Translations under genes and position numbers: made by a program | Part shown: positions 23,120 to 35,565 of the stretch, piece by piece | Layout of the letters: each line of letters starts with the position of its first letter | Numbering within the stretch: position 1 is the stretch's first letter | Notes under the pieces: model-generated | What the model was told of the DNA's origin: nothing | Seen by the model: the letters and a program-made list of their open reading frames with translations, nothing else | The model's database searches: none | Assembly (NCBI GenBank): GCA_013397455.1 | Contig: VYZB01000292.1 | Span: 674,350-738,349 of the forward strand | Length of the DNA stretch: 64,000 nt | Reading direction: 5' to 3' | Source: Crotophaga sulcirostris | Taxonomy: Eukaryota > Chordata > Aves > Cuculiformes > Crotophagidae

Positions 23120-23235
23120 GTTATCTTATGGTGTAGGGAGCCCTGTCCTCATTTCACATACATAAAAAATTGCAGAGCAGAGTCACGCAAGGACTCTGCG
23201 GCAGTGACAAAAGTTGTATTAACCAATTACCTTCA
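23120..23235 (-). mobile_element. Possible MIR-like SINE relic, minus strand
   Basis: CCCTGTCCTCATTTCACATA, then AATTGCAGAGCAGAGTCACG, CAAGGACTCTGCGGCAGTGA and ACAAAAG, follows the order of an inverted MIR: the complement of the CCCCATTTTACAGATGAGG, CACAGAGAGG and CTTGCCCAAGGTCAC parts. Similarity is low at every block, so this is only a candidate. Confidence 0.28.
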
Positions 23236-23344
23236 GCTTAGAGCAGAGAGAATGGAGAGAGAGATGTAAATCCTGAGTGTTACAGATAAAATGGATGAAA
23301 TATTATTTACTGTTTCTCACATTACAAGGATTAAGCAGCCATGG

Positions 23345-23512
23345 TGATGAAATCTGATAAATTAGTTTAAAACAGACAAACCAAAGATTTTTCTTTGTAA
23401 TTGAAACTGTGGAATTCACTGGTGCAGGATGTTGTGGAGGCAGTAGGAATTGAAAGGGCTTAAACTATTTCATGGAGGACTGATGCACTGATAGTTATTA
23501 ACCATAGTGGCT
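23345..23512 (+). mobile_element. Ancient CR1/L3-like LINE relic (ORF2 C-terminus)
   Basis: AAACTGTGGAATTCACTGGT, GCAGGATGTTGTGGAGGCAG, TTTCATGGAGGAC and TATTAACCATAGTGGC match the 3' coding end of the older sauropsid CR1/L3-type LINEs. The frame from 23410 reads WNSLVQDVVEAVG. This is the same position as HWNRLPREVVE in the younger CR1 copies. An in-frame stop follows soon after (RA then TAA). It is far more diverged than the other CR1 copies, so it is an older insertion. Confidence 0.65.
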
Positions 23513-25208
23513 TACCTGTGTCCCTCATGTAAGAATACACAATAAACTAACAATTGCAAGGAGCCAATAGGATAAAGAAATAGGACCTTATCCTATGCAT
23601 AGTGTATACAAAACTCGAGTTTAACCAGCATTACAATTACTTGGTTTATTTTATTCAGGTGCCATGAATACACAGAAGCCAGGTGAGCAGCCCTGATGTG
23701 CCCAAAGAGCTTTCAAACAGAGTTTCTACTTTGAATAGGAGTAGAGGGATAGTCAGGGATACAAATCCATATATCAGTGTATCGGAAGGAAGTGTATATT
23801 CTCAATCAAGCCCACAGCATGTGTTTGGATTCTGCATTCTGGCCCTGGGGCAGGTGCCGCCACAAAACCACAGGAATAGTCAATCTGAAATTTGAAGACA
23901 ATTTAAGCGCTTTCAAAAAATAACAATCTTTTTATTCACAATTTCTAACCTAACAATAATTTGACGCACATCCAGACAGTTTTCTCCTTTCCTCCCTCGT
24001 CCTGTGTTTAAGTTCTTTGAGTGGGAATGAACAAACCATCACAGAGCTGTGTAGAACTTACACACCTGAATATAGGGACCTAGCAAGTTTTTTCTCTCCA
24101 CATTCTCTGCTCTGAAGAACTTTATTCTTTACAGAGGAAGAGTGACACCAGATTCCAGAAAATAAATTGTTCTGCAACTGTGCGTTTTTTTATCGAGCCC
24201 AGTTGATTGCTATGTCCCACTAAAGAAATCCTCCTTCCAGCAGCCCCTTGGAGACAACACATCGTGTCCAGTGCTCGGGCAGAAGAAACTCTCCGACTGC
24301 ACTCCCCAGCTCACTCTGAACTTTCGACCCTTTTGTATACTCTGATTACTGGAACCAGCAGGATTATTTCCACGACCTACTTTCTAGTATGTTTTCCTGC
24401 TGCAAAGCCATGGCCCAAGTGCAACTCAATGTTGCAGTTTTAATGTGGCAGGAACTGTTCAAGCGCCACATAAAAACTTGTATGCAATCAAACTGAGCTC
24501 ATGGTCTCTGTACAGATGCCTGTCTATTATTTCCAAAAACCAGATACTGAAAAGCATGTTCTCTGCTGCTGGAAGGTCCCAAGACATTGCAGCAAACAGT
24601 TTTTGTGTGGTTGTCTGTTCCTCAGACTCATCAACCCTGAAGTCAGAAAAAAAAGAACAAAACCAAACAGAATTTTCCTTATGGCTTTATTAATTAATTG
24701 ACTGTTCCTGTGGGATTAGTGTGCGTGTGCCCTTCTCTAGAAGCAAATGCATGTTCTGCCCTTGATGAACGGCAAGCTATTGTCTGCATCACATGCAACG
24801 GCCAGAGAAATGACTGCCTCTACAGCAAGGTGTCTGCCTTCCTACCTGGTTCAGAGGTGAGCTCTAATCCCATTGCCTATGGATACATCTTTTTAAAGCG
24901 ATCCTGTCCTCAAACTCCCCTGGCCTCTTAAGTTCATCATTTCAGACATCTCAAACACTTTAATGCACAGGTATGTTTGCCCTTTGTGAGACTGAACTTA
25001 CCCAAGAAAGATACACCATCAAAAGGTAGTGGTTTCACCCTTCTGGATTGCTTTACTTCTGCTGGTCTCAGCTCTTGATTTCCTTTCACAAACCAGACTG
25101 TAACTAATCGATCGTGTCAAAATTGCCAGTGAAAGTTTACGGAGGCCTCCTCTGATTCAAAGACTACAGACACTTTACAACATAGTCCATTACCACATAT
25201 GGTTTGCT
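23513..25208. other. No recognised feature
   Basis: Unique-looking sequence. I see no gene, RNA or repeat. Confidence 0.45.
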
Positions 25209-25296
25209 TAGGGATATGGTTTAGTGGTGGACAGGTGCTGTTGGACTCAATGATCTCAAAGGTCTTTTCCAACCTAGTGATTCTATGATTCTATGA
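25209..25296 (+). mobile_element. CR1 LINE terminal 3' fragment
   Basis: It starts at the end of ORF2 (ATATGGTTTAG), then TGTTGGACTCAATGATCTCA, AAGGTCTTTTCCAACCTAG and two to three ATTCTATG octamers. About 88 bases remain; the copy is 5' truncated. Confidence 0.92.
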
Positions 25297-28074
25297 TGCA
25301 GGCTAGAAAAAAAAGAGCACATATATCTGTGCCACTGTATAAGCATGATGCTCAAGCTTATAGTATTCCTACCACAATTAGTGAAGTTACATTGACAGAA
25401 TGAAAAAAAGATCAGCCACACACTGTTTTACATGGGGGCTTGCTCTGATTATATTATGTGATGAGTGGACTCTTCTTGACGTAGCCATATCTGCACTATA
25501 TACTTTAATAAGCCTTTCTAAATCTTTAAGTCAGGCAGGCAGGAACTCACCCAGCAGAGCTAAGCATTGCCATTTGATTGGCAGGGTTGAACTGACATGT
25601 CTTCTATTTTAAGTTTCTTTTCGACATCAATATAGTTGAGGTTTTCCTTGTAATTATCAGTATAGCTTTAATTAGGGCCTGAACATCTTCCATCTATCAG
25701 CTTATCTACATTACTGCTGCTTGACAGGACTGTAAAAGTAGAGATAAACCAAATGATAGGAGTTCCACTGCCTGAACGGCCATTGCCCTCAACAATTAAC
25801 AAGTAGGGAAAAGAAAAACAAATATTGAGCCCCAGGCCACGCTGAATATTCCCTGAGCAGGGACATCTCCCTGGGTAACATGTCCAACCACATAGTTTTT
25901 ATCTCGTTTTATGTGTTGCCTCTTTCTTCCCCAGAAGTTTCTCCAGTCTCTTAATACCCCATAGTCCCTGTGACTCCTGCCAGACTTCTGAACCTCTTTG
26001 CGGCCCCTGTCATCCCAGTCTGACCCCCTGCCATCACCCCTTAGCCCAAGCTCTTCCCCTAGAGGAGTTGTTTCAGCCAGTTTGCATCCACACAAACACT
26101 GATACAGGGCAAGATAAAACAACACCCAGAAAGTGAAACCAATCTAAACAGTATGAGGCCATGCTATGAACAGTTCAGAGCACTTCTATGAAGCACAAGG
26201 AAACACACCACCAGAATCTGTTCTTCCCTGGTAAATACCTCTACTGTGGCAATCCAGAACAAATACTCTCTAAAGACCTATAGCCCTGAGTGATCCAGGT
26301 GGAACCCGGCCAGAATTACTTATTCTGTAGGAGGTCTAGTTGGATACACATTTGGAACTAGTCTTGACTGACTGACACTCATCCTTCTCCCTCCTGCTAT
26401 AAAAAGTAGGGACAAATTTGCCTGTGTGTTGTTTTAAAGGAGTTGCACTTGCTAATGCTGTGGAGGAAAACTAAATGTACACATTATTATTAAACCATGG
26501 AAGATATGGTAGCATAATTGGAGCATCTATGTTTCAGGCTTTTCATAACCCAAAGCAAAATACTTACGCGACTAGTTTCTTGCCATGTAGAAAATGCCAG
26601 AATTAGACACCAACTTTTGACTTGGGTTGTTCTTCCTCAAATACATTAAAGAAAATAATTCACATTAATATATTCTAGAGAGGATGCATGGCCTGAGCAC
26701 AGGCCTCAAACTACAGGAGATGGGAGAAGCTGCCTTAGCATGGAGAAGTGCCTGGTGGAGCTCTGAGGCTTTGGACAAGACAGTGGGTTGTCTTCCCTGA
26801 AAGTCTCAGCTCTCTAACCCTGCTTTTCAAGCCCCTTCATCACCCAATATCCACACACGTACAAGGCTGCTCCCTTGTTTATGAAGCAGAGGATAAGTCA
26901 AAAAAGTTCTTGTGGTGCCATCTTTGTGGTTATTTCTTTGTTCTCCACCACAACAGTAATATTCTCAGGACCCAGAAACTGCAAAATCTGTCATTAATTA
27001 AACGTGTTTAGGCTCAAATGATTTTAAAGCACTGACTCGCTATAAAACTATTGTAGTATTTCAATTTTATGATATACACAATTAACTTGTATGATAAGTT
27101 GATTGACTGCTTCAATAAAGACATGTCTGCGTGCTGGGCTTGCTGCTTCTACCCCAGCTACAGCCTGACTCAGTATAGCCATATTAGCCCAAAGGGGGAT
27201 GAAATGTTCAGAGTCTGCGGGGGTGTAGGTGCATATGAACATCCAAGAACACTGTGGGAATCACAGCACAGTAAGACTGCTGTTTTGTGCAGAAATCTGT
27301 CACGGGTCCAAACCCAGTGCTCAGGGAAAGAACTGCCGAGCAGGAGTGGGCAGAGGAAAACGGTGAAGTAGGAACTCTGAGCTGGATTACAAAACTCTGG
27401 AGTGACGTAACAAGTGAGAGCATGTAAGTCCTTGTAGTTTCAGAAACAATGTAAAATATGTCTCCTTGAACCTCACTCTCCTTTGATGGGCTGTAAATAA
27501 ACTCTTCCTTCTGTGACAAGAATTTCCTTACTGACTATAAAGGGATAGGGTATTCCTTCTGCTCCCCACTAGATAGGTGTTTGCATTATCTCTGTGCTGC
27601 AAAGCCACTCCCAGGGTGAGGAACTCGAGAGGGGGAGATCCAAGACAAGGATGGCAAGGGATAGAGAGCCACGTGCATGTTATTGCCTGGAGCAACTATT
27701 AGAGGAGAACTCACTAAGCAGCCAACAGTCTCAGGTGGATTTGCTTTTCTATGTTGCCACATTTAGGCCTGAAAATATTACTTTACAAGGAGCCTGGCCC
27801 ACAAAGAGCAAGGGATTTGGAAACACCTGAGCCAAATCGTTATCCAAGACTCAAACAACACAGTCTGGGGGGGGAGGGGGAAAAAATTAATAACCCCCCA
27901 AACAAATATAGTTTTCCTTTGTCTTCCTCCATTCCCTTGGGAACAGGAAACCCATCCCGAAGTTACCTTCTCTAAGCTGCTAACACAAGGCTTTTACTTG
28001 ATTCTCTTGACGTTTCATCATTCAAGAAAAGTTAATTTATCCCCCCTGAAGTGAATTGCTGTCAGATATCGTGG
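25297..28074. other. No gene; C-rich patch and G-tract inside
   Basis: The part at 25820-26070 is richer in C and less AT-rich than its surroundings and carries a 109-codon minus-strand frame with charged residues but no motif that I recognise. It could be an eroded LTR or a noncoding exon, but nothing proves either. A G-tract lies at 27867-27880. Confidence 0.4.
27867..27899. repeat. G-tract followed by C-tract (hairpin or G-rich low complexity)
   Basis: Eight G, one A, then five G (27867-27880), a 13-base A/T loop and six C (27894-27899). The arms can pair as a GC-only stem of five base pairs. It is classed as low complexity. Confidence 0.8.
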
Positions 28075-28260
28075 TTTCAGCAGGCACGGCTGAGACCCAG
28101 GCGCTACCACCAGTGCTGTCATTGGTCTGCTGTGACCTTAGGGGAGTTATTTAACCTCAGACTGTCTCCATTTGCGAGGCAAATGAATGGCGATGAAAAC
28201 TACTGCATGATAATATACCTTTTACCAAAAGTTATTAAATACTTTGCAATTACTGGATAA
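28075..28260 (+). mobile_element. MIR-like SINE relic, plus strand
   Basis: TGTGACCTTAGGGGAGTTAT (28131-28150), TTAACCTCAGACTGTCTCCA, TTTGCGAGGCAAATGAATGG and GATAATATACCTTTTACC align in order with the MIR core, whose usual sense text is TGTGACCTTGGGCAAGTTAC, TTAACCTC, CATCTGTAAAATGG and GATAATAATAGTACCTACC. The tRNA-like head is not clear. The order of four blocks makes chance unlikely. Confidence 0.55.
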
Positions 28261-30581
28261 AGACTATTCTTAGCCCTTCAACAGGGTCCCATCTCTTCCC
28301 AGGTATTCAAAGTAGCCATTGTCCAAGCCTGGTGCTCAGCCACGTTTGAAGTGACAAGTTAATTCTCTCCACAGAACACCACCTTATGCACATGTCTCAG
28401 CTGTGTGTCCTCCTTTCCCAGACACAGGGACTCTTCTGCATTAATTTAAGCACAGTGAAATGCACATTTCTGGCTGCTGAGCCAGACAGTACTTGTTTCT
28501 AGGTCAACCAACTGTGATAGCTTATTTGAAATGGGAATAAAATAAAGCATTAGTGTATTTAATTTTTTTAATGTAACATTGTTCCGTTCATTCCTTCTTT
28601 CCAATCATCCATCTTCAATAATCAGTTTTGATTCCACTTGCTCTTGTGTAATGCTCAAATTACCAACAGCTGATCAAACAGCAGTTTCTAAGCAGTGACC
28701 CCAAATTCTTGGAGAACCACAGAAGACACAGAAATGTAACCTGACCTGTTTAACCCTGTCTGACCTTCCTCGCCACACAGTCTGTCCTGACCTCACTCCT
28801 TTTATTCCTCCCAATACACTTAATAGAATCCACTAGGGGAAAGCAGTGGGGGAAAAAGGAGTCAGTCTGCCTTAAAATCTTATTTCAGAGAAGTGTTTCC
28901 TTAGCTAAACACCATAACTCTCAACAGTGATTTCCAAATTGCTGGAACATTACCTCCCACCTCGCCACTGTAACCAGCTCTTTGCTGGGTACTTATTCAC
29001 AAGTATTCTTGAGCCACCCTGTCTTTGCGAGCAGCACCTTAGAGCAAACAAAACATATTCCTGAGTAAGAATTTCTTGATATGGTAGAAAACTTCCTTAT
29101 TCTGTAGGTAAAATAGTTTGGGAATTTTATCCATCTGTCTGACAGACACTGCCATTCTGCTTAGATTTGTTGGGAGAGGACGGGAAGGTTTCAGTTCGTC
29201 CTCACACTTTGCTGCTATATAATCCGCATTACAACATAACAATAAATAATCATAGAGAGTTACGAGAGCGAACGAACCCTTCTAAGAAAGAGCCGGGATT
29301 AGCAGCTACCACACCACTGGATTTTAGCCAGTCACTCCTCATCACTTACTCCCCTCACTGTTTCAAAAGCACAGAGATACTTCTGCCTTTCCAGGAGACC
29401 TGGATTTGCAGGCAAGCTTGCAAACTTGGAGACATAACAGATGTCTCCCTCCCCTTTAAATTTTTGCTTTTCTCTTCACTTACATAATGCTAATTAATTT
29501 GGGCAGAAGATTGCTGAAATCTCTCTTGTTCCTTGCTTCCACAGCATACATTCCAGACTTGCTGCTCTCATGAACAGTCTGATCAGCATTAAGCTGTACG
29601 TTCCTGCCAAATTCAGGGCACTATTTTAGCTAAACTTGATGCCTCTTCTTGCCTCATAATATGAAATATCACTGCTTTTGAATGGATATACTGTCGGATA
29701 ATCATTGACACTGAGAGGTACATGCTGTTTTCCAGAAAATACATTCAAAAGCACTTCCCAACTACTATAAAGAAAGTCTTCTGTCTTCTCAAGGAGAAAG
29801 ATCTTAAAAAATAGGCTCACACAGAAGGGAAATAAAAAGAAGGAACCTATGCCAAGGAGATCTTGTGTATGGAAATTCAGTCACATGATGCAGTTCTGCC
29901 AAAGGGTGGGGAGGAACTTATGGGACTATCAAATATTTAATCTAAAAAAAATGGGTTATCTCATGTCCCGGCACTGATCTGGAAATGAGGATGATTCTGT
30001 AATTTTGGCATCACATCATGTGTGGGACGAGTTGGCAACATGAAGCTCTGGCACTCTTCAAGCTCAGCTGGCATCAGGAAGGCCATGTCTAATTGGCAAA
30101 TGGATTCTAGAAAACCCAGTACAGCCCAACTGGAGATTCTGGCACAAAGAAGAGCAAAGCTGGACTGAAGGAATCCAGCACCCAAAGCTAGAGGTGGCAA
30201 GGTCAAAGGTCACGCCAATATTTACTTGCCCTCCTTCAGGGATGCTGGGAATACAATAGTTCTGTCCCAGTGGATTCAGGAGTAGACACTTCTTAAGAAA
30301 ATGAGAAAGCAAACCAGATAATGAAGAGTCCTTCTGTGGTATGATGAGTTCCAGTTACCAAGATCTTTATAAAATTTGTCCCAATGGTTCAATAATTGAA
30401 AAGGACAAAGTCATGGCATACAGCTAGATACCTCATTGTGAAATTCCTGACACCCACAGCATCATGTTTGCCTTGCAACATTTCTATGCCCAAGGTAATC
30501 TACAGATCCCTATTACTAGTGGGAATCTGGACATCTGTTTGACTACTGGACTTGTATGCTGGGTTTCCTCCACTTTATTCT
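28261..30581. other. No recognised feature
   Basis: Unique-looking sequence. I see no gene, RNA or named repeat; the largest frames (about 106 codons at 29167-29487) lack motifs. Confidence 0.45.
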
Positions 30582-30824
30582 GGCCTCAAGTTGCACCATG
30601 GGAGGTTCAGATTAGACATTAGAAAAAATTTGTTCACCAGAAGAATTATCAGGGACTGGCAGAGGCTGTCCAGGGATGTGGTGGAGTCACCATCCTCGGA
30701 AGTGTTTAAAAGATGGGCAGATGAAGTGCTCAGAGATCTGGTTTAGTAGTGGACAGGTACAGTCGGACTCGATGATCTCCAAGGTCTTTTCCAAACAAAC
30801 GATGCTATGAGTCTATGATTCAAT
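30582..30824 (+). mobile_element. CR1 LINE 3' fragment with open ORF2 C-terminal tail
   Basis: GGCCTCAAGTTGCACCATGG begins the match. The frame reads through [14 protein letters not shown], then RDWQRLSRDVVESP and VFKRWADEVLRDLV, to a TAG stop at 30744-30746, followed by the 3' UTR (CGGACTCGATGATCTCCAAG, GTCTTTTCC) and degraded octamers. The retained 50-odd codons are uninterrupted, but this is only the far C-terminus of the reverse transcriptase protein and cannot be functional. Confidence 0.94.
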
Positions 30825-33265
30825 GTTTGCTTGTTTCATATTATCAGTCCTTCAAGATAGATCACCCGTTTTGTTGTTTGGAAAGCACATGGCACAGAAA
30901 TAATGTCACTACTACCACTGCTGCCACATCACCATGACATAATTCTTAAAGTTTTCACTGTTAGAAAAAAAAACCCAAACAGATCAAAGAATGTCTTTTA
31001 TATATTTAGACTAGAAGTTGGATTCAGCAGTCTTGCCCCAGCTGTCTCTTGTGCACATCATGAGAAGAGCCCATTTTGGTGAAGGACACACTCTCGATCA
31101 AGAGAAGGTTTTAGCTGGAAACTAGAATCTGGAGGAGAAATTGTAACAAGGTACACGTGGCATGAACTCCCTTAGCTACTTATGAAAACCTGTGCAGCAA
31201 AACCTTCCTCAACGCCTGCCAAAAGGCAGTGTTATCCATCTCTCACACTACTGTAGGAACCCACAAGGTAATTACCATTACTATTATTTGTTTGTATTGC
31301 GGACTATCCTGAATCAGCAATCAGGTAATGAAAACATTCCTGAATTTTCACCACACTGCCCATGTTTTCTCTGCCTCTATTGGGATATTCTTCAGTGAGC
31401 CTGAGAATGTACAAGTCTGATTGATTATTGGCACAAGAAGAGGTCTTACACAATGAATAAACTGTAGCGCAGTCCTGGCTCTGCTGCTTTTAGCCTGCCT
31501 CTGCTAATCCAGTGTGTGAGACAAGCAGCCTTGGGGAGGAGCACACAGGTAGCTGCCACTGAGTTAGCAAAGAGCCCCTGTTGGACTGGGAAAGAGAGTG
31601 GAGACCGTTTATTATTTCTGATTGTTAAAGAACACTGCTTTATGAACGGCACTCACCTTACTGACAACACAGAAGGAAGATGTTAGCCATGTGGAAAAAG
31701 GGCCAAGAGGAACCCGTAGAAAAGGGGCAGGAGGAGCACAGACAGCATTGAACTAACACAGAGAGTATTCCCCAAAGCCTGACAGACATTTCTTCATGCT
31801 GTGTTGCTTGGTCACTCTTTACATCCCAGATCTTCAGTGTTCAGACCCCATGCTCATTTCACACTTGTCCCTGCCTTCCTTTCCTGGTAATCGTCTTTTC
31901 CTACCTCTGATTCACTTCCAGAGATTTTCTGCCCAAAGAAAATCATACACAAGCATGAATTTTGCTGCCATTGACTTCACTGATCCCTTTGTTTTTAGTC
32001 CTTCGACTTCTCATCCACTGTATCTTCCTTTGGACTAAGCCTATCTGCTGTTTTAATTTCACTCAATGGGCCAAATTTTGGATTGTTCAGATCCCTTCGT
32101 TATAATAACAAGTATACGTGATTAATTAAATACATTCTCAGCACTTGCAAAGTTAACAACACAGGAAAATCCTGTTTGAAATGTCAGGAAAACCACTTGG
32201 CTATCCTCTACCACAGATCTGTCTGGGTTGATTGCTCTTAGTCCTACTTCCTTACTTTTATACTCTGTCTTCTAAATATATTTTCTAAAAACAAAAGCTG
32301 CAGCAGGTATTTCCTGAAGATATTTGCTTTCTCTGCTTCAGTGCCTTCCTTGGCACTTTATTATCTCTTGTGTAAAATATTTTTTCCTAATTACTCTTGG
32401 TTTCCAAAACTATAAAAACCTTGTCCTCCATTTCTCTTTCTTGTGTCAAAAGCCAACCTAAATCCCTACATCTCAGCTTTCCAGGGTGGGATTAATTTGT
32501 CCTAACCCAGGCATCCAAGTCAGGATGATACAAGAAAACCATCTAAGCTAGAGCGGTTGACTCTGCCTACGGAATTTCTCTCTGGGCTTCCTCTGCAGCT
32601 GGACCCAGGGTTGTTGCTCAGGATGCATGCCAAAAACCTGTGTTACCCGAGCGTGCACCTCATCAGCACTCCCAAGAACAAGATGTTGCCTAATGTCAAT
32701 CAGCAGTGAAGCGTGAGGACATGGACTCTACCAGTTATTTAATGCTCATGTCCCAGATTCAGACTCAGAGCTGAAGAGAGGCGCCACCAGGACCTGTAAG
32801 CCAGCAGCCCCTCATCATGACAGGCTCTTCCTGATTGGGTTTTTTTTTAGTGGAGCAGAGATTATTTTTACTTACTAATAGTGCTTAGTAGTTCTCACAG
32901 GCAGTGGTCACCTCTCAGAGCATGGCCTGTCTCTGTTGTACCTCTGTCCAGAAATAACTCAGGATTTTTTGGCTAGAAAGAGACAGGCTGTTTGCGCATT
33001 CCAGTTGTTACGACACACACCTGGAAGAAGGAGTTCTGGAGTCTGATCCCTGCTTCCAGGACTGTTCTCAAAGTTCACATTAGTCAGTTAGTGAATAAAA
33101 ACTATTGTCATAGCTAGCCCTAAGGAACAAATCCACACAACCCATTGCTCCTTGGGTTATCTTTAAACAGTTGTTCACTCAGAGCCTCCAGATCTTTGGA
33201 ATATCCTCAAAAGTGCTTGGCTCTTCATACTAAGTCAACATGGGGGCTGACATGAACGTTATACT
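30825..33265. other. No recognised feature
   Basis: Unique-looking sequence. I see no gene, RNA or repeat. Confidence 0.45.
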
Positions 33266-33341
33266 GTCTGAATCATTTAATGATTTGGCCTCGAAATCCT
33301 GGAGTCTGAGTCATTAAATGATCTGGCCTTGAAACCCTGGA
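33266..33341. repeat. 38-bp tandem duplication (2 copies)
   Basis: Copy one starts GTCTGAATCATTTAATGATT at 33266; copy two starts GTCTGAGTCATTAAATGATC at 33304. Both end in CCTGGA. They differ at about six of 38 positions, so the duplication is not recent. Confidence 0.92.
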
Positions 33342-33487
33342 AACAACCTCCCTTCCCAGGAGTGGAATCCAAACCTGGCAACAGGGGCAAAATTACACCT
33401 TCCTAATAATGCTAGGAGAAAATCATTCCTTGTTTGGGCCCATTACCATCCTTGCCTCAAAAGAGCAGGCATTCCCTCATATTCCAG

Positions 33488-34047
33488 GACTAAGGAAGTA
33501 ATTGCGCCCCTGGATTCAGCACTGGTGAGGCCACACCACCAGTACTGTGTTCAGTTCTGGGCCCCTCACTCCAAGAAGGGGAGGGGTTGGAGCATGTCAA
33601 GAGAAGGGCGACGAGGCTGGTGAAGGATCTGGAGAACAAGTCTTATAAGGAGCGGTTGAGGGAGCTGGGGTTGTTTAGCTTGGAAAAGAGGAGGCTGAGA
33701 GGAGACCTCATCACTGTCTACAACTGCCTGAAAGGAGGTTGTGGCAAAGGGAGTGTTGGTCTTTTCTCCCAAGTAACAGGTGATAGGACAAGAGGAAATG
33801 GCCATAAGTTGCACGAGGGCAGGTTTAGGCTGGATATCAGGAAAAAATTCTTCACTGAAAGGGTGGTCAGGCAGTGACAGAGGCTGCCCAGGGAGGTGGT
33901 TGAGTCACCATCCCTGGAGGTGTTTAAAAGATGGGTAGATGAGTTTAGGGGGGACATGGTTTAGCAGAGGACAGGTACAGTTGGACACAATGATCTCAAA
34001 GGTCTTTTCCAACAGGATGATTCTATGATTCTGTGATTCTATGATTC
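33488..34047 (+). mobile_element. CR1 LINE 3' fragment, 560 bp, ORF2 C-terminal remnant
   Basis: The match begins in ORF2 at [14 protein letters not shown] and [14 protein letters not shown] net loss of about four bases near 33576 then shifts the frame, and from 33587 it continues with [28 protein letters not shown] and [21 protein letters not shown] at 33875-33877 replaces the tryptophan codon of the usual HWNRLP segment; the rest ([16 protein letters not shown]) stays in frame to TAG at 33962-33964. The UTR and four octamers end the copy. It is one of the two longest CR1 pieces in the window, and it is clearly a dead copy. Confidence 0.97.
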
Positions 34048-35565
34048 CAGGCAAAGTCACTGCAGGAGAAGAGCAGGATACATCTTCTCTCTTCATCAAC
34101 TTCAGTATTTCATCCACTGTTTTCACATGTGTACACATTCAGAGAAAGAGAGGGCTCTACTACTGCAGGACAGTCCTTTCAAGTTGTGGTAATACACTGC
34201 TAATAGAAATGAAACTGTTCAGGACGATGAGAGCAGGATGCTCAGTGTGCCTGCACTTGCAACTGCGGGCTGGAATCTGTCCAGTTCCAGATTTCTCATC
34301 TCTTGCAGAAAGCGCTAATGTGCACTGGGAGGTCGAAGCTACAACCTTAAACCCTCATTTGAAGAAAACGGCACTTTGAGCAGCACAAGGTCCTCTCACA
34401 CAGCAGTGAGGAGCGCTGCCCATCTGGCCCCGTTATCCATTTCCCAGCACTTCTGCTTTGCCATCGTAACTCCCGCACCACAGCAGCACAGATCACTGGC
34501 ACTGGTTGAGCTTAGATCTACCCTACGCAGGCTCACGCGGTGTTCCCAGCACAGAGGTAAAGGGTGAAACAACACCACTGTAACGCCCAGTTCAGGAGGA
34601 ATGTGCCGTGCTGAATTCACCCTCGACAGATTTGAGAAATAATTACAGAAAAGGGTTTGAATCAGTTCACAAAGAATCTGCTGCATAAGGCTTTGTTCAA
34701 AGATGAAAATTTCTCCTTATCAAAGCTCATAAATACCTTTTAAAACTTAAGCAAATAGATTTGCCATTTTTCTCATTGTACAGAACCAGTTTTTCTCAGT
34801 GCAAAGCTACCGTGCCTCAGTTCATACAAAAATCTGGGGTTTGTACTGTTCCGATTCAAGGGTTATCAGTGGGGAAAGAGGAGGAGAATATACAACTTTT
34901 CCTATCAGCCTATACGGTTCACTTGTTCTGTGCCCGTAGTTATTCTGCACTGCTGTACATTTTTGGTCTCTAAACTCCCTGAAAAGGCTGATGGGCAGGG
35001 TTCTTCTCGGTCCCCCTAAGGCCAGGTACGAAAGCTTGTCAGTACTAACCTGACAGCTGATTTTACAAGGGCACTGAGGCAAATGTATGTGATACATCCA
35101 GGTATGTGCATGTATCAGAGCTGGGAAGTGCTCCTGGGTCACACAGCAAACTTTAGCAGCAGCCAGACCATCCTTCTCCCAGTTTCCTACAAAGCACTTA
35201 CTGTATGCTCACAAAATAAATTTAAAAAAATGAATTATTAAAAAGTAAAACATGTCTTAGAGTTTAACAGCTATGAGGGAGAATGTTCAGCCACAAAAGG
35301 TATGTTTTTAATAATTAATTGCTGCTTTATTTAGCACAGAAGCAACTGTCTTAGATCACAGTTAAATCCTTGCAAATGAGCTCCTTGAAAATGGCCACTC
35401 AAATAAGTGGGATAAGAACTTAGTGACAAAAAGAAGAAAAGAAAAAAAGAGCCCTAGAAAAGCCTAACCTGAATGGAATTGGGAAAAAGGCTTTTTTTTA
35501 AAAAAAAAACAAAAAAAAAAAACACATTAAAATATAATTCAAGTTCCACATATTGGTTGTGACCC
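34048..35565. other. No gene; A/T homopolymers at the end
   Basis: Unique-looking sequence. At 35492-35522 there are eight T, ten A, one C and twelve A. Both strands carry open frames of about 100 codons that overlap each other (34041-34686, 34761-35142) and have no motifs. Confidence 0.45.
35492..35522. repeat. Poly-T/poly-A low-complexity run
   Basis: T8 is followed by A10, C and A12. No processed-pseudogene body could be seen upstream of the A run, so it is treated as low complexity. Confidence 0.85.

Noticed and set aside
35492..35522. Poly-A run as the tail of a processed pseudogene
   Set aside because: No cDNA-like body is visible upstream, and the run is interrupted and paired with poly-T.
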